From Candidatus Nitrotoga fabula (GTDB lineage: Bacteria; Pseudomonadota; Gammaproteobacteria; Burkholderiales; Gallionellaceae), in the NCBI RefSeq assembly GCF_905221025.1, contig NZ_CAJNBL010000024.1, forward strand, positions 30,518-94,517: 64,000 nucleotides of DNA, written 5' to 3'. The notes beneath the pieces are model-generated. The model was not told the DNA's origin and ran no database searches. It worked only from the letters and a program-made list of their open reading frames with translations. Positions 9,323 to 18,599 of the stretch are shown here, one piece after another. Made by a program: the position numbers and the translations under genes. Positions within the stretch are counted from its first letter, which is position 1. Every line of letters begins with the position of its first letter.

Positions 9323-10069
9323 ATGTTGCTAAATGATTTGCGCGATTATATCGCAAGACTTCTGGAACCAGACCGCTTTCGAGACTATTGCCCGAATGGT
9401 TTGCAAGTGGAGGGTAAAACAGAAGTCCGGCGCATTGCCAGCGGGGTGACGGCTTCGCAAAAACTGCTGGAAGCCGCGACTGCCTGGAAGGCGGACGCGA
9501 TTCTCGTGCATCACGGTTTTTTCTGGCGCAATGAGAATGCCGCCATTACGGGAACAAAAAAACGGCGCATTGCCCACCTGCTGCAGCATGATGTCAGCCT
9601 GCTGGCGTACCATCTGCCCCTGGATGCCCATGCTGAACTGGGCAACAATGCGCAACTCGGGCAGTTGCTGGGTTTTATGGAACATGGACGCTTTGGCGAA
9701 CAGGAGATTGCCTGGCACGGAGAGCTGGCGCAGCAGCAAACCCTGTCGCAACTGACTGGGAAAATCCATCGAACCCTGGAGCGTGTCCCGCTGGTGATTG
9801 CTGATGGCGATCCGCAGATACGCCGGATTGCATGGTGCACCGGCGCGGCGCAGGGCTATTTTGAAGAGGCGGTTGCGTTGGGAGTGGATGCTTTTCTGAC
9901 GGGTGAAATATCCGAGCAAAATGTGCATCTGGCGCAGGAAACCGGGGTCGCATTTATCGCAGCGGGTCATCATGCCACGGAGCGTTATGGCGTGCATGCC
10001 CTGGGTAACCATCTTGCCGAGCATTGCGGAGTCGAGCACTGCTTTTTCGACCTGGCCAATCCGGTTTGA
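9323..10069 (+). CDS. Nif3-like dinuclear metal-centre protein (GTP cyclohydrolase I type 2 homologue)
   Basis: NGG1p-interacting-factor-3 family, YbgI type, which folds into hexameric toroids with a di-metal site. The sequence has RDYCPNGLQVEG at the N-terminus, the metal ligands in DAILVHHGFFW, LPLDAH in the first half, and the C-terminal GHHATERYGVHALG. 248 residues, full length. The biochemical role of the family is unsettled; hydrolase activity has been proposed. In betaproteobacteria it is often beside a DegS-type protease, as here. Confidence 0.9.
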   Translation: MLLNDLRDYIARLLEPDRFRDYCPNGLQVEGKTEVRRIASGVTASQKLLEAATAWKADAILVHHGFFWRNENAAITGTKKRRIAHLLQHDVSLLAYHLPLDAHAELGNNAQLGQLLGFMEHGRFGEQEIAWHGELAQQQTLSQLTGKIHRTLERVPLVIADGDPQIRRIAWCTGAAQGYFEEAVALGVDAFLTGEISEQNVHLAQETGVAFIAAGHHATERYGVHALGNHLAEHCGVEHCFFDLANPV

Positions 10070-10090
10070 AGAACGGGCCAGGGTAGCAGA

Positions 10091-10723
10091 TCAGTGTTCC
10101 AGGTTGGCCCGCAGCTTGTCGAGGGACACCACGGAAACCGCAGGGCCGCGCGTCGTTTCGTGCAGCGCACGGTTTGCGAGCTGCAAAGCGTCCCGCTGTT
10201 TTTCCAGCAGGTCCAGCATCATGCTGGCTGCTTCATCCAGCAGTGCATCCGCATGGGTAGAAAAACGCAGCAGAAAATCCATGTCGCGCGGGTAATAGGC
10301 AGACCATTGCCAGGCCAGAAAACTCTCATTGCTCTTGAAGCCGGATTCCTGAAAAGCCTGGCTCAGTATCTGAATGGCGGATAGCTGTTTCTGCTCTGCC
10401 GAAGGTGCCGTGCTCCACATCAGTCCATAGTAGATGCGCAGGGTATTGCCCAGGTATTGTTGCTCCATCATGGGGCGCAGATAGATTTTCTGGTCCTGTT
10501 CCGGTTGCAGGTGCAACCCAACCAGGCATTCCGGGGCATTCCGGTCCTCGGTGATCGCCACGCGCCAGCCTGGAACGGCTGCAGAGATACGCTCGCATAG
10601 TGAGCGCCAGAAATCGTTGTTCATCTCCTGGCGTATCCCATCCACCTGGTTGGCAACGCTCAGCGCCAGCGGCAAATTCTGTTTCTGCGCAAAAAAATCC
10701 AGTACCGCCTGTTCTTCATTCAT
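10091..10723 (-). CDS. Conserved-looking protein of unknown function
   Basis: 210-residue soluble protein that I do not recognise. It begins MNEEQAVLDFFAQKQNLPLALSVA and has aromatic-rich central strands (WRVAITEDR, LVGLHLQP, LRIYYGLMWS), a WQWSAYYPRD segment, and a long C-terminal helix rich in Leu, Glu and Arg. The alternation of strands and helices is reminiscent of small nuclease-fold or DUF proteins, but no motif is convincing. It is convergent with the Nif3 gene and may be preceded by a 43-codon ORF 12 bp upstream. No signal peptide or membrane span. Confidence 0.7.
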   Translation of the reverse strand: MNEEQAVLDFFAQKQNLPLALSVANQVDGIRQEMNNDFWRSLCERISAAVPGWRVAITEDRNAPECLVGLHLQPEQDQKIYLRPMMEQQYLGNTLRIYYGLMWSTAPSAEQKQLSAIQILSQAFQESGFKSNESFLAWQWSAYYPRDMDFLLRFSTHADALLDEAASMMLDLLEKQRDALQLANRALHETTRGPAVSVVSLDKLRANLEH

Positions 10724-10735
10724 GGAAACATTTTA

Positions 10736-10867
10736 CTACATAGTATTATCATAACACCCGGAATGGAGTGTCTCCTGGATAATACTGCCATTATAATAAT
10801 TAACTTCGACCGGCTTTGTTTTAAGTTTCATATGCTTGACGCCGTTCGTGGCGAGCAGATATTTCAT
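10736..10867 (-). CDS. Possible 43-residue small protein
   Basis: Open frame reading MKYLLATNGVKHMKLKTKPV at the start and ending HSGCYDNTM, then TAG. The stop is 12 bp before the start of the 210-residue gene on the same strand, which would suit an operonic pair. A GAGGGTTCTCCT element stands in front of the ATG but is a poor Shine-Dalgarno match. Codon use is AT-leaning like the rest of the patch. It may instead be the fragment of a lost gene. Confidence 0.3.
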   Translation of the reverse strand: MKYLLATNGVKHMKLKTKPVEVNYYNGSIIQETLHSGCYDNTM

Positions 10868-11026
10868 AGGAGAACCCTCGTTTTCCTTGTATCCCGAGAC
10901 GGCTGAAACAATACCTTGTTTTTTGCCTGTCTTTTCAGAACAAAAAAAGTATTTTTAATGATGACATGGGTTATACAGGATACAAGTCCGGGACAGGACA
11001 CGTTCAGGATTCAAATGGCTGGTTAG

Positions 11027-11179
11027 AATTTTAAAAAATACTGGAAGGCTTGGGGAAAATATAACGCCCAAGACAAGATTGACGTCCAACGGGACGGACT
11101 GATAGGCAAGATAGAAAAATAGTTTAAACAGAAGCAGATTTACGGCCCATTGTTCACTATCCGCTGGACACTAGTGTAA
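11027..11179 (+). pseudogene. Decayed C-terminal tail of a larger protein
   Basis: Fifty codons in one frame read NFKKYWKAWGKYNAQDKID, then VQRDGLIGKIEK, an in-frame TAG at 11120-11122, then FKQKQIYGPLFTIRWTLV and TAA. It has no start codon, and another TAG lies directly in front. The amphipathic RDxLIxxIExxxxQ helix followed by PLFTIRW is, from memory, like the tail of SNF2-type helicases found in restriction and defence loci, but this is unverified. Low GC and a location directly upstream of the accessory genes suggest a remnant of a deleted gene. Confidence 0.4.
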
Positions 11180-11197
11180 CCAAGCAAGGAAGAAGAA

Positions 11198-11386
11198 ATG
11201 GCCGATAAAACCGGAGTGCCTCGTATCTCATTCGATGTTACCGCCGAAGTGCTGACAGGACTTCGGGAAGTCGTTTCACAGGTTTATATCGAGAGAGACT
11301 TTGATATCGAAAAGCTAGGAACAATGCTTGGAGAAGCTATTAACCCAAGGATGGCAGCCTTGCTTTTGGCAGCAATAACCAATTAA
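11198..11386 (+). CDS. Small protein of unknown function upstream of the HEPN-like gene
   Basis: 62 residues, starting MADKTGVPRISFDVTAEVLTG, mostly helical and acidic in the middle (ERDFDIEKLG), with a hydrophobic C-terminus (MAALLLAAIT). A good ribosome site (GGAAGAAGA) precedes the ATG. It lies 58 bp upstream of the 291-residue HEPN-like gene on the same strand, so the two could form a pair. No family recognised. Small partners of HEPN toxins exist, but an antitoxin role here is only a guess. Confidence 0.55.
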   Translation: MADKTGVPRISFDVTAEVLTGLREVVSQVYIERDFDIEKLGTMLGEAINPRMAALLLAAITN

Positions 11387-11444
11387 AAACCAGCAGCGTG
11401 CTTTAAGTCAAATCACAGGACTTTGCTTCTAGGATGATATAAAA

Positions 11445-12320
11445 ATGGCTAAACAAGATCTTCCAGTCGGGCAACTCTTTACACATGTTTACTTGCAAGG
11501 AGTCCCTTTGTTGCAGGATAGCGAGAATTTTCGCAGAAGGTTAGGTGTGTATCTAGATCAGAACCATTCACAGCAGAAAAGTCAGCTGGTTTCCTACTTG
11601 CGTCAAGAAACTGGTTTGCAGGTTTCAAGGAGCGGGTTGGCGTATTATTTGGAGGATTTTTTGGTTGAAGTTGAGCTGAAATATCTGCTTGATCTAATTA
11701 CCCTTACATGGCGTTGTTTTCAACAAGAGAAGAATATGAAAAGCTATGTTCAGAGAGGATCAGCGTTCAGGTGGCATCAGTTTGTTTCAAGATGCTTCAG
11801 AGAAGAAAAACTTGGCTATCAGTTGGATGCTGAATGCGGTGTCCATTACTTTGTTGATGAGGAATTTGAGCGTAACAGAGTTGCTACATTATCATTGCTC
11901 GGAACCGAAAGGTATTCAGGAGTGCGGCATTCTTTTGAGGCCGCATATACATATCTCGACAGTTCTCCGCCAGATACCAAGGCGTCTGTTCGCTCTTTGT
12001 TCGAAAGTGTCGAGATACTTACCAAGCTAATGGTTAATACAAGCAACCTTAATCAATATGCAGTTAAAAATATGCTTAAAGAAAAAGCTCTCGCACTTTT
12101 TACAATGGATGAGGTGGCTGCCAAAGTTGTCTCTGGGATGTTCGATTCGTTAGCTACTTGGGTTCACTCCATTCACTACTATCGCCATGGGCAAGGACAG
12201 GAAGAGCCAGTAGCACCACCTATTCAACTTGCTGTTTATATCATTAGCTCTGGTGCTGCATTTCTTCGGTGGCTTGTGGAGATTGATTTAAGCACGCAAG
12301 CACAACAAGACGTAGAGTAA
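11445..12320 (+). CDS. HEPN/AbiJ-like protein, candidate abortive-infection effector
   Basis: 291 residues, all-helical. The C-terminal half matches, by eye, the AbiJ/HEPN pattern: RHSFEAAYTYLDSSPPDTK, then a SVRSLFESVEILTKL helix, and near the end the polar signature HYYRHGQG followed by a hydrophobic helix (AVYIISSGAAFLRWLV). The middle segment FRWHQFVSRCFREEKLGYQLD resembles the N-terminal region preceding HEPN in AbiJ-type proteins. HEPN domains of this class are usually metal-independent RNases in phage defence or toxin-antitoxin systems. Clearly more AT-rich than mutS next door, which suggests acquisition. The function is inferred from resemblance alone. Confidence 0.6.
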   Translation: MAKQDLPVGQLFTHVYLQGVPLLQDSENFRRRLGVYLDQNHSQQKSQLVSYLRQETGLQVSRSGLAYYLEDFLVEVELKYLLDLITLTWRCFQQEKNMKSYVQRGSAFRWHQFVSRCFREEKLGYQLDAECGVHYFVDEEFERNRVATLSLLGTERYSGVRHSFEAAYTYLDSSPPDTKASVRSLFESVEILTKLMVNTSNLNQYAVKNMLKEKALALFTMDEVAAKVVSGMFDSLATWVHSIHYYRHGQGQEEPVAPPIQLAVYIISSGAAFLRWLVEIDLSTQAQQDVE

Positions 12321-12417
12321 CCAGTCATCCAAATTATGCTCGATCCCGACTAACAATATTCATGGAATATTTGAATATATACAGTAAAGCATATAACCTG
12401 CATCAATAAAGACCTTT

Positions 12418-15030
12418 ATGGGTGAAACCGAGAATTTTCAAAAGCATACTCCCATGATGCAGCAATACCTGCGCATCAAGGCGGAATACCCTGACATGCT
12501 GCTTTTTTACCGCATGGGCGATTTCTACGAGCTGTTTCATGATGATGCCGTGCGGGTTGCCGGATTGTTGGATATTACCCTGACGCAGCGCGGCTCCTCG
12601 AATGGCCAGCCGATCAAAATGGCCGGGGTGCCGCACCATGCCGCCGAGCAATATCTGGCGCGGCTGGTAAAGCTGGGGGAATTTGTTGCCATCTGCGAGC
12701 AGGTTGGCGATCCTGCCAGCAGCAAGGGGCCGGTGGAGCGCAAGGTGGTGCGGATTGTCACGCCCGGTACGCTTACCGATTCTGCATTGCTGGACGAAAA
12801 AAAAGACAGCCTGCTGCTGGCATTGCATGAGCGTGCCGGCAGGGTAGGCATGGCCTGGATGAATCTGGCTTCAGGCAAATTTTATGTCAGCGAGACCGAT
12901 GCGCAAGCGCTTGCGGCGGAACTGGAGCGCTTGCCGGTTTCCGAAATCCTTGTGGAGGAAAATGCCACCCCCCCGGCATCGTGCAGGGCCGCGATCAAGA
13001 CTCTGCCCGCCTGGAATTTTGATCTGGAAGCAGCGCGGCGTTTGCTGTGTCAGCAGTTTGCCACCCATGACCTGAGCGGGTTTGGCTGCGAGGGATATAC
13101 GCTAGGCCTGGAAGCGGCTGGCGCGCTGCTCGGGTATGCAAGGCTTACCCAGGGTCAGGGAATCCGTCATGTGCATTCCATCCAGGTGTATGCTGTAGAG
13201 GATTGCGTGCGCATGGATGCCGCCACGCGGCGCAATCTGGAGATCACCCAGACCTTGCGCGGGGAGCACGCGCCCACGCTGCTTTCCCTGCTGGACACCT
13301 GTGCCACGAATATGGGCAGCCGTTTGTTGCACCACTGGCTGCATCATCCGTTGCGTGACCGCGGGGTTTTGCGTGCGCGGCTGGATGCCGTTGCCCGGTT
13401 GCTGGAAGCGGCCTGCCCGGAGGAGGGGAACGCTCTGGCGGGGCAGAGCTCCAGCGGCGGGGCGCTGCATCAGATGATACAGGGCAAGCTGAAATCCTGC
13501 GTGGATGTTGAGCGCATCACCGCGCGCATTGCTTTGCGCAGTGCCCGTCCACGCGACTTGTCCGGGCTGCGTGATACCTTGGTGCAGTTGCCGCAATTAT
13601 ATGAAGTCCTGATGCTTTCCCGTATTCCGCAGCGGATCGGCGATCTGGCCGCAGTCTTGTTGCCGGATGCAGAGCTGGCCGGGTTGCTGCAGCGCACGCT
13701 GCGCGCGGAACCATCCAGCATGCTGCGCGAAGGCGGTGTGATTGCAGAAGGCCTGGACGCGGAACTGGATGAGCTGCGCGGCATTCAGAACAACTGCGGC
13801 GAGTTCCTGCTGCAGCTGGAAGCGCGTGAGCGTGCGCGCAGTGGCATATCGACGCTGAAAGTCGAGTTCAACCGTGTGCACGGGTTTTATATCGAGGTTT
13901 CGCTCGCGCAATCCGGCAAGGTGCCGGAAGATTACCGCCGCCGCCAGACCCTGAAAAACGCCGAGCGCTATATTACGCCCGAGCTCAAGGCTTTCGAGGA
14001 CAAGGCGCTGTCTGCCAATGATCGTGCGCTGGCGCGCGAGAAATTTCTCTATGAACAATTGCTGGATCAGCTTGCGCCGTATATTGCGCAGTTGCAGCGC
14101 ATGGCCGCGGCGATCGCCGAGCTGGATGTGCTCGCCACTTTTGCCGGGCGGGCGGCAGCATTGAATTTCAGCGCTCCGTCGTTCAGCGAAGAGCCTGTGC
14201 TGTATATTCGTGGGGGACGTCACCCGGTGGTGGAGGCACAGGTCGGGGGCGGGAATTTCATCGCCAACAATACCCAGCTGAGTGCAACGCGCCGGATGCT
14301 GCTGATAACCGGCCCAAACATGGGAGGCAAGTCCACCTATATGCGTCAGGTTGCGCTGATTGCCCTGCTGGCGCATTGCGGCAGTTTCGTGCCGGCGGAT
14401 GAGGCGGTGCTGGGAGAAATCGACCAGATATTCACCCGCATCGGCTCATCGGATGATCTGGCCAGCGGACGTTCCACCTTCATGGTCGAGATGACGGAAG
14501 CGGCGAACATTCTGCACAACGCTACAGAAAACAGCCTGGTTCTGGTGGATGAAATCGGGCGCGGTACGTCCACGTTTGATGGCCTTGCGCTGGCGCATGC
14601 CATTGCCCGCCACCTGCTGGAACAGAATTGTAGCTACACCCTGTTTGCCACCCACTACTTTGAGTTGACCCGGTTAGCCGACGAGTATGCGCAGCTTGCC
14701 AATGTGCATCTTGCAGCCATTGAGCACAAGCACAGCATTGTATTTTTGCACAGTGTCGGCGAAGGCGCGGCAAGCCAGAGTTATGGGCTGCAGGTGGCCG
14801 CCCTTGCGGGAATACCCGCGCGCGTGATTCAATGCGCGCGCAGGCAACTGCTGGCGTTGGAGCAGGACAGTGCGGCCCGGAACCCGCAGGGGGATTTGTT
14901 CAGCGCCGTGCCGGATTTTCCAGAACCCCCTGAACACCCTGTGCTGGCTTCGTTGCGCGATATTACCCCGGATGAGTTAAGCCCGAAACAGGCGCTGGAA
15001 AAACTTTACCAGTTAAAGCAGTTGGTCTAG
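12418..15030 (+). CDS. mutS: DNA mismatch repair protein MutS
   Basis: Mismatch-recognising ATPase of methyl-directed repair. 870 residues, normal. The N-terminal mismatch-binding domain has GDFYELF with F36 and E38, the FxE pair that contacts the mismatch. The C-terminal ABC-type ATPase has Walker [10 protein letters not shown] (about residue 630), Walker [11 protein letters not shown] (about 710) and the FATHYFELT switch. It lies right of the AT-rich patch and has a markedly higher GC content. A stem-loop with a T-run follows the stop. Confidence 0.98.
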   Translation: MGETENFQKHTPMMQQYLRIKAEYPDMLLFYRMGDFYELFHDDAVRVAGLLDITLTQRGSSNGQPIKMAGVPHHAAEQYLARLVKLGEFVAICEQVGDPASSKGPVERKVVRIVTPGTLTDSALLDEKKDSLLLALHERAGRVGMAWMNLASGKFYVSETDAQALAAELERLPVSEILVEENATPPASCRAAIKTLPAWNFDLEAARRLLCQQFATHDLSGFGCEGYTLGLEAAGALLGYARLTQGQGIRHVHSIQVYAVEDCVRMDAATRRNLEITQTLRGEHAPTLLSLLDTCATNMGSRLLHHWLHHPLRDRGVLRARLDAVARLLEAACPEEGNALAGQSSSGGALHQMIQGKLKSCVDVERITARIALRSARPRDLSGLRDTLVQLPQLYEVLMLSRIPQRIGDLAAVLLPDAELAGLLQRTLRAEPSSMLREGGVIAEGLDAELDELRGIQNNCGEFLLQLEARERARSGISTLKVEFNRVHGFYIEVSLAQSGKVPEDYRRRQTLKNAERYITPELKAFEDKALSANDRALAREKFLYEQLLDQLAPYIAQLQRMAAAIAELDVLATFAGRAAALNFSAPSFSEEPVLYIRGGRHPVVEAQVGGGNFIANNTQLSATRRMLLITGPNMGGKSTYMRQVALIALLAHCGSFVPADEAVLGEIDQIFTRIGSSDDLASGRSTFMVEMTEAANILHNATENSLVLVDEIGRGTSTFDGLALAHAIARHLLEQNCSYTLFATHYFELTRLADEYAQLANVHLAAIEHKHSIVFLHSVGEGAASQSYGLQVAALAGIPARVIQCARRQLLALEQDSAARNPQGDLFSAVPDFPEPPEHPVLASLRDITPDELSPKQALEKLYQLKQLV

Positions 15031-15039
15031 GTTCTGGTT

Positions 15040-15081
15040 GTGCCGGAGTGGTGGAAAGGATGGGCCGGACACCCTTTTTTT
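15040..15081 (+). terminator. Probable Rho-independent terminator of mutS
   Basis: Nine bases after the mutS stop, GTGCCGG (15040-15046) can pair with CCGGACAC (15065-15072, one bulged A), followed at 15075-15081 by seven T residues. The stem is modest and the loop long (18 bases), so termination strength is uncertain. Confidence 0.5.
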
Positions 15082-15163
15082 CCATGCATTCCCTTTGTGC
15101 TTGCCGGGCAGGGTGCGTCCGGCTTCATTCTTTTGTGGCAATTGAGTTCTATGGAGGAAAGGC

Positions 15164-15829
15164 ATGAATCATGTGGAACAACAGCTGGTTTCAATTCCCG
15201 CGGGCCTGGTCTGGTTGGAGGGCAATCTGAGTGTGCCTTCGGGTGCCCGCGGAGTCGTGCTGTTTGCGCATGGCAGCGGCAGCAGCAGGCACAGTCCGCG
15301 TAATCGCTACGTGGCTGAGCAGCTGCAGCGCGCAGGGTTGGCAACCCTGCTGATGGATCTGCTGTCCGTAGAGGAGGAGGCGGAGGATCGCACCAGCGGG
15401 CATTTGCGTTTTGATATTCCAATGCTGGCGCAGCGGCTGGGGCTGGTTACGGACTGGCTCAGGCAGAATCCATCTACCAGTGAAATGAAAATCGGATATT
15501 TCGGAGCAAGCACTGGCGCTGGTGCAGCGCTGCTGTCGGCTGCCGATCGCCCCGGGGAAATAGGTGCCATTGTTTCCCGTGGAGGCAGGCCAGATCTGGC
15601 GGGGAATGCGCTTCAGAGGGTCACGGTGCCAACATTGCTGATTGTTGGTGGGAGTGATGAACCGGTTATCCGGCTTAATCAGGTTGCAATGGAAAAAATG
15701 CATGCCGAAAAAAAACTGGAGGTGATTCCGGACGCAACCCATCTCTTTGAGGAGCCGGGTGCGCTGGAACAGGTTGCCAGGCTGGCGCAGGGATGGTTCA
15801 GGCGCTACCTGGTTCCTGTTGCAGAATAG
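15164..15829 (+). CDS. Alpha/beta hydrolase (dienelactone-hydrolase-like)
   Basis: 221-residue cytoplasmic serine hydrolase. The oxyanion strand LFAHGSGSS is at 34-41, the nucleophile elbow GASTGA has S116, the acid is D165 in VGGSDEP, and the base is H193 in PDATHLFEE. This gives a complete triad in the normal order. Proteins of this type sit next to phosphoribosyltransferases or occur alone, and their substrates are unknown. Annotated as a hydrolase only. Confidence 0.85.
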   Translation: MNHVEQQLVSIPAGLVWLEGNLSVPSGARGVVLFAHGSGSSRHSPRNRYVAEQLQRAGLATLLMDLLSVEEEAEDRTSGHLRFDIPMLAQRLGLVTDWLRQNPSTSEMKIGYFGASTGAGAALLSAADRPGEIGAIVSRGGRPDLAGNALQRVTVPTLLIVGGSDEPVIRLNQVAMEKMHAEKKLEVIPDATHLFEEPGALEQVARLAQGWFRRYLVPVAE

Positions 15830-16148
15830 TAGCGGCATCCTGAGCCGTGCATTTTGCCAGGCCCGGGTGGCCCTTTTGGCTATCCGGGCAGATTGTTCGG
15901 TCGGGCAGGGCGTATGCATGTGCATTCGGCTGGCTACCTGTATTTTAATGAGGTAACCCGGCGAACAAATGATCCCAGATCTTTTCGCGTGCCGAACCCG
16001 ATGTCAGGTATGGCCTTGCATGGGCCATCTGTCCGTTGGAAAAGGAGGCATAAGCAGTCCATGGGCAGGGCGGGCTCCGGGAAAATTACGCGTCCCGTGG
16101 CCCTTGGCTGGGGCGGTTGCAGTTTGCGCGGAAGGTGTCATGTGCGGG
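15830..16148. other. Non-coding interval between convergent genes
   Basis: 319 bp between the hydrolase stop and the suhB stop. Apart from the stem-loop at 15861-15889, nothing was recognised. A long frame entering from this region on the plus strand runs antisense through suhB and has no family resemblance. Confidence 0.5.
15861..15889. other. 12-bp stem-loop downstream of the hydrolase gene
   Basis: 15861-15872 pairs with 15878-15889 over twelve base pairs (ten Watson-Crick, two G-U on the plus strand) around a five-base loop CTTTT. It begins 32 bases after the hydrolase stop. No T-run follows, so it may protect the mRNA 3' end or serve as a Rho-linked terminator. Confidence 0.5.
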
Positions 16149-16955
16149 TCATGCGGAGCCGGATTTCAATCCTTCAGTCAGGTGTGGTGCGATGACCTGC
16201 AGCATTTGCGCGAATATTTTTGGGTTCCCGGCGCAGATATGCCCACTTTGAAGATAGGTGTCGTTGCCCTGCAAATCGCCTACCAAACCGCCCGCTTCCG
16301 TAATCAGCAGACATCCCGCAGCGATGTCCCAGGGTTTAAGCCCGGTTTCGAAAAACCCGTCATAACGCCCGGCAGCCGTATAGGCGAGATCCAGGGCGGC
16401 TGCCCCCGGCCTGCGCAGACCGGCCGTTTTCTGCATCATATCGCGCAGAATGTTCATATAGGGTTCGAGATATTCGAATCTGGTATAAGGGAATCCGGTT
16501 CCGATCAGGCAGTCGGAAAGCTCGTGGCGCTTGCTTACCCGCAGGCGCCGGTCATTGATAAATGCCCCCCTGCCACGCGTGGCGGTGAACAGGTCGTTCT
16601 TGGTGGGATCGTATATCACTGCATGGGTCAACACGCCATTGTGCTGCAATGCAATGGATACGGCATATTGCTGAAAACCATGCAAGAAATTGGTGGTGCC
16701 ATCCAGCGGGTCTATGATCCAGACAAATTCCGACTCGCCTCGGGTACCGCTCTCTTCTGCTAGAATTGCATGATTTGGGTAGGCATCCAGCAAGGTGGAG
16801 ATAATCGTCTGTTCGGCTGCCCGATCCACTTCGCTGACGTAGTCGGAGTGGGATTTTTTTGTGACGGTGAGGTGGTCGAGGTTGTCGGCGGCACGGTGAA
16901 TCAGGTTGCCGGCGCGACGTGCGGCTTTCACCGCAATGGTAAGCATGGGATGCAT
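16149..16955 (-). CDS. suhB: Inositol monophosphatase family protein (SuhB)
   Basis: Mg-dependent phosphatase of the FIG superfamily; in enteric bacteria SuhB also joins the NusA/rRNA antitermination complex. Motif 1 is AEESG (E67, E68), motif 2 is [15 protein letters not shown] (D82, D85), and the C-terminal metal motif is [17 protein letters not shown]. 268 residues, normal. It is divergent from trmJ, 61 bp apart. Assignment to family is firm, the moonlighting role unproven here. Confidence 0.94.
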   Translation of the reverse strand: MHPMLTIAVKAARRAGNLIHRAADNLDHLTVTKKSHSDYVSEVDRAAEQTIISTLLDAYPNHAILAEESGTRGESEFVWIIDPLDGTTNFLHGFQQYAVSIALQHNGVLTHAVIYDPTKNDLFTATRGRGAFINDRRLRVSKRHELSDCLIGTGFPYTRFEYLEPYMNILRDMMQKTAGLRRPGAAALDLAYTAAGRYDGFFETGLKPWDIAAGCLLITEAGGLVGDLQGNDTYLQSGHICAGNPKIFAQMLQVIAPHLTEGLKSGSA

Positions 16956-17016
16956 AACGAACCTTTTTATAGAGCAATCGGTTTTTCCGGTCGCGTATTT
17001 TAGTGTGAATTGAACT

Positions 17017-17784
17017 TTGGATAAACCAGAGATTTTAAATCATGTGCGGGTGGTGCTAAGTCATACCACGCACCCGGGCAATATTGGCGCGGCGGCGCGC
17101 GCGATGAAAACCATGGGGTTGCGGGATCTGTACCTGATTAATCCCAGGCATTTCCCGGACAGGCAGGCAGATGCAATGGCGGCTGGGGCGGTTGATGTGT
17201 TGCGTGATGCGGTAGTGTGCAGTTCTCTGGATGAGGCGTTGCAGGGCGTGACCCTGGTGGCGGGAATGTCGGCACGCGTTCGCGATATTTCGCAGGAAGT
17301 GTTTGCTCCGCGAGAAGCCATGCCTCTGCTGGTGCAACAGGCAATGCGGCAGCCTGTTGCACTTCTGTTTGGTACGGAAATGTCCGGTTTGACCAATCAG
17401 GAGTTGGCGCGGTGTCAGTTCATGGTGCGTATTCCTGCCAACCCGTCGTATACGTCGCTTAATCTGGCTGCAGCGGTACAGCTGATAGGCTATGAGCTGC
17501 GTCTGGCATCCGGGCAGGAAGAATGTGCGCTGCCTGAGGTTTGTCCCGCCTCTGCGGAGCAGGTGGAAAGATTCTTCCGGCACATGGAAGACACCCTTAC
17601 CGAAATCGGGTTTCTGCGGGCGCAGCAGTCGACCAAACTGATGCAGAAGTTACGCAGGCTATATGCGCGTGCAAGGCTGGAACAGGAAGAAATCAACATT
17701 CTGCGTGGTATTTTGACCGTGACTACCGATTTCAATGCGCGGCATGGGGTGATTGAATCAAACGAAATGATATTGAAAAAGTAA
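17017..17784 (+). CDS. trmJ: tRNA (cytidine/uridine-2'-O-)-methyltransferase TrmJ
   Basis: SPOUT methyltransferase acting on position 32 of tRNAs. The N-terminus [28 protein letters not shown] and the trefoil-knot segments [15 protein letters not shown] and [17 protein letters not shown] are all diagnostic. The start is taken as TTG at 17017 because no ATG lies before the conserved N-terminus; a GTG at 17044 is an alternative. 255 residues. trmJ-cysE-iscR is a familiar order in beta- and gammaproteobacteria. Confidence 0.93.
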   Translation: MDKPEILNHVRVVLSHTTHPGNIGAAARAMKTMGLRDLYLINPRHFPDRQADAMAAGAVDVLRDAVVCSSLDEALQGVTLVAGMSARVRDISQEVFAPREAMPLLVQQAMRQPVALLFGTEMSGLTNQELARCQFMVRIPANPSYTSLNLAAAVQLIGYELRLASGQEECALPEVCPASAEQVERFFRHMEDTLTEIGFLRAQQSTKLMQKLRRLYARARLEQEEINILRGILTVTTDFNARHGVIESNEMILKK

Positions 17785-17798
17785 AATCGGGCATTTAA

Positions 17799-18527
17799 AT
17801 GTTTCAGACGATCAAGGAAGACATAGATAGTGTTTTTGCGCGTGATCCAGCGGCGCGCAGCGTATTTGAGGTAATAACCTGCTATCCGGGATTTCATGCG
17901 CGCCTGATGCACCGGGCGGCGCATTGGCTCTGGTTCGCCGGGCTGAAATGGCTGGCGCGTTTTGTTTCGCATCTTTGCCGTTTTCTGACAGGGATAGAGA
18001 TTCATCCCGGGGCAACCATCGGACGGCGTTTTTTTATCGATCACGGCATGGGTGTGGTGATTGGTGAAACTGCTGAGATCGGGGATGATTGCACGTTGTA
18101 CCACGGAGTGACTCTGGGGGGAACCTCGTGGAAGGAAGGGAAACGTCATCCCACACTCGGCAATGGTGTCGTGGTAGGAGCGGGCGCCAAGATTCTGGGC
18201 CCGATCACGATTGGGGATGGTGCCAAAATTGGCTCGAATGCAGTCGTGGTGAAGAATGTTCCGGCAGGAGCAACGGCTGCCGGAATTCCTGCGCGTATCC
18301 TGGATGGGGCTTCAAAAAGGCCGGGCTTTAATCCCTATGGCATTGGCAATGACCAGAATGACCCGCTGGCACAGGCAATCCACGGCCTTTTGGGGCATGG
18401 CATGGTGGTGGATAAGCGTATCGATCTGATTTTGGACAAGTTGGAACAGATGGGCGTGAATGTGGATGAAGAACGCGCCACGGCAGACAAGTTCGATCCT
18501 AATTACCTGAATAGAATTGTTGACTAA
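17799..18527 (+). CDS. cysE: Serine O-acetyltransferase
   Basis: Makes O-acetylserine from serine and acetyl-CoA, the first step to cysteine. The N-terminal helical domain has [20 protein letters not shown], then the left-handed beta-helix of hexapeptide repeats with [23 protein letters not shown] split across turns and the catalytic histidines in DHG and YHGVTLGG. 242 residues. Located 14 bp after trmJ and just upstream of iscR; cysteine supply fits with the Fe-S genes that follow. The stop codon overlaps the -35 element of the iscR promoter. Confidence 0.95.
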   Translation: MFQTIKEDIDSVFARDPAARSVFEVITCYPGFHARLMHRAAHWLWFAGLKWLARFVSHLCRFLTGIEIHPGATIGRRFFIDHGMGVVIGETAEIGDDCTLYHGVTLGGTSWKEGKRHPTLGNGVVVGAGAKILGPITIGDGAKIGSNAVVVKNVPAGATAAGIPARILDGASKRPGFNPYGIGNDQNDPLAQAIHGLLGHGMVVDKRIDLILDKLEQMGVNVDEERATADKFDPNYLNRIVD

Positions 18528-18540
18528 ATCGGTTGGGTAT
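18516..18540 (+). promoter_or_regulatory. IscR type 1 operator over the iscR promoter
   Basis: The 25 bases fit the published type 1 IscR consensus (ATASYYGACT, a short W-rich centre, AGTYRRRTAT) at 22 of 25 positions by my count, including GACT at 18522-18525 and GT-T-GGG-TAT at the right end. It overlaps the -35 element, so [2Fe-2S]-IscR would be expected to repress its own transcription. Confidence 0.7.
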
Positions 18541-18548
18541 TTTATTAT
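18520..18548 (+). promoter_or_regulatory. sigma-70 promoter of iscR
   Basis: TTGACT (18520-18525) and TATTAT (18543-18548) with a 17-base spacer. The leader to the iscR ATG at 18600 would be about 45 bases. The -35 lies across the cysE stop codon and inside the IscR operator. Confidence 0.75.
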
Positions 18549-18599
18549 TATAGTCAGGAATTTTCATAAATTTGTACGATGTAAATTCAGGGAGAAAGC

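Noticed and set aside
13102..14376. Long minus-strand frames inside mutS.
   Set aside because: Shadow frames of a GC-rich gene; mutS is intact and full length on the plus strand.
15042..15056. GCCGGAGTGGTGGAA after mutS resembles the 5' end of a leucine tRNA.
   Set aside because: No D-arm continuation, anticodon arm, T-arm or CCA end follows; the bases are better explained as the left arm and loop of the mutS terminator hairpin.
15969..16763. 264-codon open frame on the plus strand.
   Set aside because: It runs antisense through suhB, which has complete family motifs on the other strand; the translation is of low complexity for a real protein and has no domain.
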